Source: Ailurus styani (Eukaryota; Chordata; Mammalia; Carnivora; Ailuridae). From it: a stretch of DNA of 64,000 nt. Below are positions 57,991-64,000 of the stretch, in pieces. The notes beneath the pieces were generated by a model. That model worked only from the letters and a program-made list of their open reading frames with translations. It searched no databases and was not told the DNA's origin. Position numbers and translations under genes: made by a program. Position 1 is the first letter of the stretch. Each line of letters starts with the position of its first letter. The stretch is taken from assembly GCA_002007465.1 (NCBI GenBank), contig LNAC01000038.1:7705528-7769527 (forward strand), given 5' to 3'.

Positions 57991-60339
57991 CTAACCTGTA
58001 TATTTGAAATATTTAACTTAGATTAGGTATTTCACTTCACGTGGTCAAAATATATTATTAAAAGATAAATATGTGCCAAAAGAATAAAAATCAAATATAT
58101 TCTAAGGAAATAGTACATATCACCTATGTGTGTGTGTACCTCTATGAATATGCATATTTATGAGTTATTTGTAGTCTGAAGATAAAGAAATTGTTTCCAG
58201 CCTAAAAATAAAAAATGTAGTCTCTTCTTTTGCCACAAGTTGTCAAATAGCTTTCATTTTATTCACTCCAAATATTGCCTAGCCGCCAATAATTTAAAAA
58301 CCACAATAAAAAAATCAGAGTGATCACCACAATAGATTTAAAACAACAGAACCTACACAGTTCAGGGCTACTACTACTTGATAATCTTAGAAATGCAATT
58401 TCAAGGTTCTATTTTTGTTTATACGTTTTGTTTTTTCCACTTAACATGTATCATTCATACGTGGAAGAGAAAAACTCCTATTTATCCACAAGAGTTAACT
58501 TTAGTGCACTGTTTAACTGTCTGTATCCTTCAGTTATAGCTGTACAAGTTGTTTCTCTATTAATTTCCAGGAAATAAAGTAGGTGGTAAAATAACAATCT
58601 TAAAGCAATGTCTATAGTTATATTTTGATAAGATCACACTGAGCATTATTTTTTTCTGAAACTAAATCTTTTTTTAATAAAATTTGCTTTAAGAATAATC
58701 AAGTCTTCATATTTTTGGTCAGCCATTCAATTAAAATTAAAGTGTTATCCCAAATGCCATGATGGTTTCTGAAATTTATAAAACACTATGGTTCGTTAAA
58801 AAAATGGGAGGAGGGAAACTACTTTGACATTGAAGAGTCAAATCTCATATACATGATTGTGTTTGAGACTAATAAAAGGCAGTACATAGAAGTGTGATAT
58901 AGTCTCTAAGTTAAAAAAAAACTCACCTGTATTGCTACATAAACATTAGTAATTTTTTAATTCAAAATAGTGTAATTCTAATAATGGGAGTAAAATTTAG
59001 TCTATCAATTTAGTTTACACATTTAATGTTTAGGATTAGGTCTCCAAAATCATTTCAGTTTTCAGACACTGCTCATTGTTCAAATTTTTTCCTTACTAAT
59101 AGATCCCAGATTTGGGGGATAAGGTTTGTGGCAATGTTCTTAAGGAATCTAGTCCCTCCATCAGCTACAGAGGTAAAGGGAAATTAGTTTAATTCAGTCA
59201 ACTAATACTTGTCAACGCCATGTAAGTGGAGTCTGCTCTGGGACTTCCAGAATTATCCCTTGTAGATAAAAATAATGTATTGAACTCCTATGCCTCCAGA
59301 ATGCTTGGTATGTAATTAATAAATTGTGTTATTGTTTAAGTAATTTACATAAGAAATTGTGGAAGTAAACCTCATTTTACCACCATTGAACTTGTTATGT
59401 AGAAAGAACATTAGAATGTCAAACATATCCATCTTCTTTAAAAAATTTATTTACTCGAAATATAATTAGCACATATTATTGAGATGACATTTTAAATTTA
59501 TAAAAATATGTAAAGTCAATTGTCTCAATGATTGACTATCTTGATGAAAATAAAAACTGTTAATGTACTTTTTATAATTTCTTTGTAGACATAGACACAT
59601 AAATATTGAGATAACAGCTGTCTTTTATCAAAATAAAAACTGCAAGTACAAAACGCATGTAAAAAATTTTTGTAAGCTTAAGATCATTTTGGAAGATTTC
59701 TAATTTGTTAATATTTTTGCATAATTTTAGGAAGTTTGACTAGAACAGAAGAAACTGCCTCTGGGAAAAAAGAATAAGATTTTATAGAAGCATTTTGCGA
59801 GCATCAAAATGAATTCTTGTATGTGAAAAAAAAGTTCAAAGTTTTTTTCCTTCATATTTACAAATACGTTCAATCTAAACTACAAATATTTTTTGTTTTC
59901 TTGTGTTTATGTGAGGTCCATCGTGCTACAGAATAAAACTTCATAATATAGTTTGTCTCTTAAAAATGAAATCAACATGGTTTAATTTTTAAATAATATA
60001 TTTAACACCACTTAACATTCCCATTAAAAAATAAAATATGAAATAATGTGAGGATGAGTCATTCATTTTCATAAAATTAATGAATAACTAATAACTTCTA
60101 GAAATATAATTCACACCACTTTTGGAAGTTGAGACCCTTTGGCTAAGAAGGTGCCCAAGAATACAGTCAAAACTTTACACAGAAAGAAATTGTAATTCAA
60201 TCTCCTTACTAATTATTGGTCTGCTCTGCTTTTCTATTTCTTCACGATTCAGCCTTGCTATATATGTGTGATTAGGAATTTATTCATTTCTTCCAGGTTA
60301 TTCACTTTATTGTTTTCTTTTATGAGTCCCCAGGAGTTT
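57991..60339. other. Unassigned 2.3-kb AT-rich stretch
   Basis: No recognised gene or clear repeat. The 85-codon frame at 58320-58577 is not recognisable. 'ttcagtcaactaatacttgt' at 59197 is weakly like the antisense L2/MIR end. Confidence 0.45.
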
Positions 60340-60600
60340 CTCATGATCCACATTCCTTCAGTCTGGTTCCCAGACTGAAGGAACAATGATTTCATGGGGC
60401 ATGCTTTTCACATGGCAAGCTCAAGAGAGCTGGAAATGTTTTTCCATGTTTCAAAGCCTCAGCTAGAACTGTACTACCATATTACTTTAGTCAAAGCAAG
60501 TCACATGGCTAAGCCCAAATTTTCTCTATTAGGGAGAATCCCAGAGACACACAATTATAGTACAGAGAGGAAGTAAAGAGTGGGGGAAACTATCTATCTA
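60340..60600 (+). repeat. Degenerate dispersed repeat, family not fixed
   Basis: Has 'atttcatggggcatgctttt', 'cacatggcaagctcaagaga' and 'caaagcaagtcacatggcta'. These belong to a common mammalian repeat that I recognise but cannot name. Confidence 0.4.
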
Positions 60601-62039
60601 TCAGTTACTTTTTTTTCTGCTTCCAAAGGAAAAACAAGTACGTGTATTAAAATGTTCTTATAGGCCTTAGCTCTGAGGTTTTTCCAGCATTGTAATGTTC
60701 CTTCATCTCACACATCAAAATTTGATATTTCTAACATTTTTCCCTTCACAGGAGTATAATCCCCAAACCTGTGACTCTTAGAGAATCAGTAACAAAATTA
60801 TTTAAATGACCAATATATTCTCACTCTTTAAATAAATATCTTTGAAGTTAATATTTCTCCACAAGAATTTATCCAAATTGAACTTGGACTTTGACAAATT
60901 ATGTATTATCATGAGTCTAGGAAAAGGGCCTCTAAAATGCTGGATCTTAGATAGTCTCTAAATCTTCCATAATCAGTCTGTCTCTTAAAGGTAGTTAGGA
61001 AAATTATGCTGAAATATTTCAGTGTCTATATATAGGAACTGAAATATATATGCACATGAATTAAAAAATAATACATATTCCCAAAAGTCTGATAATAAAA
61101 TTAATTTACTACACAGGTATAAATGTATTCCTAAGAGTATATTTCATGTCTTTCTAAAATTTCTAATTTGTATTAATTTATGCATATTATATTCAGAACA
61201 AAGTGAGATATATATATATATCAACCCATTTAGGCCAATGTGCATCACTGATCTGAACCCAGCTTTGGTTAATGGATTCTAGGTATATATGGAGCTTTAT
61301 CATTTACCTTGTAACGTCTTTTCAAAAATGGTTTTATTCAATATATATTAAATATCTACAGGCATTGTTTCCTCTGGATATAAGGCTTGTATCAAAAAAC
61401 AATTTCAGAATACATTTTTAATACATTGTATTTCTCAAAGAGAGACTAGAGTTTCAGACTAATATGCTCGTAAAAGACTTATAGCCAAAGCCTAATGCAT
61501 TACTATATATATTACAACCAAAGGACAAGTCTTTAAGAAATTCCAGCATGCTTTATTTTCTTTAGTAAAAATTATTTTATGAGTTTTCAAAGGCAGTAAA
61601 ATTTGTAGGAAATTCTACACAAGAGAATATTAAAAGATATATTATTACAAAAAAAAGCTTTTCTCCTTTTAGATAATATTTCACTTCTCTGAATTAAGGT
61701 AGCATTCATCTTCGTATTGGAAAATTCCATCTTCTAAAACTAACAAAAAGGTTAATTTTCTTTAACAGTCATAACTGAAGTGATTTAGCATAACTGTAAG
61801 AAGATAATTGAAGGGGGAGAAAAGTGGTCAAATCTAAAATATATTTAGTGGGGACAGCCTAGAGATATGTTTTAGAAAAAATAGGCACCCCTATTTTTTT
61901 TTTCTTTTTTAAACAAACACCAAACAAACGTTGTCATTTCCAGGTACTGCTAATTACACAAATCTTCTCACCGTAAAGTTTCTTGGAAGAGTTAGCTGTT
62001 GATAGAAGGCTCGATTTCTTTTCTCCTATTATCTCTTAA
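60601..62039. other. Unassigned AT-rich sequence
   Basis: No recognised gene or repeat. (TA)n patch at 61210-61221. Confidence 0.45.
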
Positions 62040-62765
62040 ACTGATTTCCATCTGACTTCGTCCCTCCATTTCACTGAAACTGCTTCAGTCAAGGTTCCCA
62101 TTGGCCTCCACTTTCTTAACTCTGGTGGCCTGTCCCCAGGCTTCATTTTATGTAGCACCCAGCAGCATTTGAAAGAGATGACCATGTATCTTTCTGCTGG
62201 AAACTGTCTCCTTTCACTCACACACTTGCCAGCAGAACTGCTCGCTTTGTTTTCCTCCTATTTCTTCGACCACTTCCTTTCAGTGTCCTTGGCTGGGTTC
62301 TCCTATGTCATGATGGCTAATTTGAGTCACCTTGAATTCTCTATTCCAGATGGGGATACTAACTCCATAAGTGACTTTATCCAGTTTCACGGCTTTACAT
62401 ATCATTGGTATGCTGAAGACTTCCAAAGTTCTATCTCCAAACTAACCTTCTCCTCTAAACTTCAGATTCATACATTCCTAGGTCTTTCTACCATCTTCAT
62501 ATGGATAGCTGACAGGCACCTCAATCCTGCTCAGGTAAGTCTCCCCAAGTCCACTGAACATGATTATCCTCTTAAATACATGCTTTCATGTAACCATGTT
62601 CCTTTTCTTATATGTATATACTGTCTTTTCTATTTTTCCTATTAGGCTACATATACTCCTCTGAGGGACATGGATTTATATGCTACTTTCTTACTATATA
62701 TTATAAACACTTAAAACAATAACAGTCTGTAGGTGATTATTGAAAAATGAACAAATAAATGAATT
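62040..62765 (+). mobile_element. L2 LINE reverse-transcriptase remnant
   Basis: An ancient L2 copy. A 158-codon open frame (62169-62645) follows the L2 ORF2 reverse-transcriptase in frame for roughly its first 120 residues: 'SYFFDHFLSVSLAGFS' (about residues 30-45), 'SDFIQFHGFTYHWYAED' (about residues 68-84, where the catalytic YADD-type motif reads YAED) and 'IADRHLNPAQ' (about residues 113-122). The 5' part (62070-62160, 'cagtcaaggttcccattggc') also matches L2. The final third of the frame no longer matches well. The active-site Asp to Glu change and the missing upstream ORF make activity implausible. Confidence 0.8.
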
Positions 62766-63476
62766 TACTGATCCCTTATTAAGAAAAATAATAAAATTCA
62801 CTTTGAGTTTTAGAATAAGAACTTCACATTGAAAATGAAAATTTCGACTTGTCAACTATTTAGGATAAGTTGTAATTACATATAATGTCTAACATTGGGA
62901 TTTTTAATTTTATACTGATAGATTAACATCTAGAATTAAGGTTGTGGTGCGTTTTAGAAAAATGTGTATCCATACACAACTTTTATATGTGTCATTGGTA
63001 GAAAAACATATAGAAGGCAGTAAAATTATATTATGAATAATTAAATTTAGAAACCATAGATATTTCAGATTAAATCAATTGAAGCCCAGTGCCACAAAAT
63101 AACCTCTTAAAATCATAGAAAGTGTTCATGACACAGTAGAAACTAGAACTCAGATGACTTATTCCTAGCTTAAATGATTTATTAAGAGGTAAAACCTATG
63201 GTTTGAGAAATAATCCTATGACAACATGTTGAGTAAGAAAACAATAGATGGGGGTAATTTGAAAAAAATACATGGAAAATAAAAATGTAATATAACTGCA
63301 CTAAAGACCTTGGGAGAGAATTTTTCTTGCCTATACAAATACCTCTTTATCTTCTTCCTCAGAACTAATTCTACAGAATGGGGTTACTCTTCCAGGTAAT
63401 AGACTACACTTCTCAATCTCTCTTGCCACTGATCTGACTAATGGCATATAAGTAAAAGTTGTTTAATAGGACTGTT
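62766..63476. other. Unassigned sequence
   Basis: No recognised gene or repeat. Confidence 0.45.
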
Positions 63477-63489
63477 AGAAATAATCTTT

Positions 63490-63670
63490 TTTTAAAGATT
63501 TTATTTATTTTTCAGAGAAAGAGCATGAACAGGGGGAAAGAGAGGGGCAAAGGGAGAAACAGGCTCCCCCCTGAGCAAGGAGCTTGATGTGGGACTTGAT
63601 CCCAGGACGCTGGGATCATGACCTGAGTCAAAGGCAGACACTTAACCAGCTGAGCCACCCAGGCAACCCT
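63490..63670 (-). mobile_element. Can-SINE, older type
   Basis: Tail, body and head complement 'gagccacccaggcaaccc' in minus orientation. TSD 'agaaataatcttt' (63477-63489) versus 'agaaattgtcttt' (63671-63683). Confidence 0.96.
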
Positions 63671-63683
63671 AGAAATTGTCTTT

Positions 63684-64000
63684 AAGTACACACATACTTT
63701 AATCTCTCTTCTTACTTTCTTTTCTTCTTGCTTCCTCAATGCAGAGATGATGGTGTAAATTCCAACTTTGACATTGAAGGCCATTTGCTGAGGAAGGCAA
63801 AGTAAAAAGATAGATGGGACTTCTGTCTTTGATGACTTTGAGGTTATCTTACCTGCCCTGGACTGCCTAACTTGGTAATTCTCTTATGTAAGAACTAAAC
63901 TTTCACTTTATTTAAGCCAAAAAATGGTAAGCTTTTCTTAGATGTAGTTAATTTTAATTGATCTAGGATTTTTAAAATCATCTAAGTGGTTAAGTGTACA
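63684..64000. other. Unassigned sequence to window end
   Basis: No recognised gene or repeat. Confidence 0.45.

Noticed and set aside
1..64000. CRISPR-like array from regularly recurring 'gagccacccaggc' words
   Set aside because: The words are SINE heads in both orientations at irregular distances, in a mammalian genome.

Overview
This is mammalian nuclear DNA, not a prokaryotic or plasmid locus. The decisive evidence is about 36 copies of a tRNA-Lys-derived Can-SINE. They have a head close to 'ggcgcctgggtggctcag', a body with 'ggtcatgatctcagggtcc', and a tail of 'aaataaataaataaaatctt' plus poly(A). That form of the SINE, with 'tgcctgcctctctgcctact' near the tail, points to an arctoid carnivore (mustelid, bear or seal group) rather than dog or cat. 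This is an inference from remembered consensus sequences. Many copies keep clean 10-18 bp target-site duplications (TSDs).

No protein-coding gene, exon, rRNA, functional tRNA, CRISPR array or operon is supportable. The window is AT-rich, gene-poor intergenic or deep intronic sequence. The longest open frames are either low-complexity (46.5-47.5 kb, interrupted by Ns) or sit inside old transposons. Every annotated feature is therefore a repeat, a transposon fossil, a simple-sequence tract or an assembly feature.

Layout. 1-12 kb: L1 fragments (ORF2 antisense at 2.2-2.5 kb, an internally deleted L1 with ORF1 and ORF2 pieces at 4.2-5.25 kb), three MaLR LTRs of MLT1 type (2.5, 8.7 and 10.1 kb) and a dense SINE field. 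13.8-15.7 kb: an ancient retroviral fragment on the minus strand with a gag/capsid-like stretch, broken by two SINEs. 16.6-22.7 kb: L1 3' pieces, including a 1.3 kb 5'-truncated L1 with ORF2 C-terminus (21.2-22.5 kb, minus). 26-29 kb: microsatellites, including a SINE whose tail became a 200 bp purine tract. 29.3-30.6 kb: a GC-richer unassigned block followed by an MLT1-type LTR. 31-32.7 kb: an inverted AT-rich repeat and a HAL1/L1-ORF1-type remnant. 42.1-45.5 kb: a twin-primed (5'-inverted) L1, an L2 fragment, an L1 end nested in a SINE tail, and an L1 3' UTR. 46.6-47.4 kb: a pyrimidine tract containing a 317-base gap. 48.5-50.5 kb: the 3' part of an ERV-L provirus (dUTPase region, then an MLT2-type LTR) carrying three SINEs. 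52.5-54.3 kb: a SINE cluster with an apparent assembly duplication around a single N. 57.3-58.0 and 62.0-62.8 kb: L2 fossils, the latter retaining a 158-codon open frame over the reverse-transcriptase domain.

The elements do not cooperate as a system. They record layered insertion: L2 and ERV-L/MLT first, then older L1, then younger L1 and SINEs. I found no convincing undescribed biological system. The most useful observations are structural: the nested and twin-primed insertions with exact TSDs, the 53.0-53.3 kb duplication artefact, the unresolved pyrimidine tract, the inverted repeat at 31 kb, and microsatellites born inside SINEs. All repeat family names come from recognised consensus features, not from a database search.
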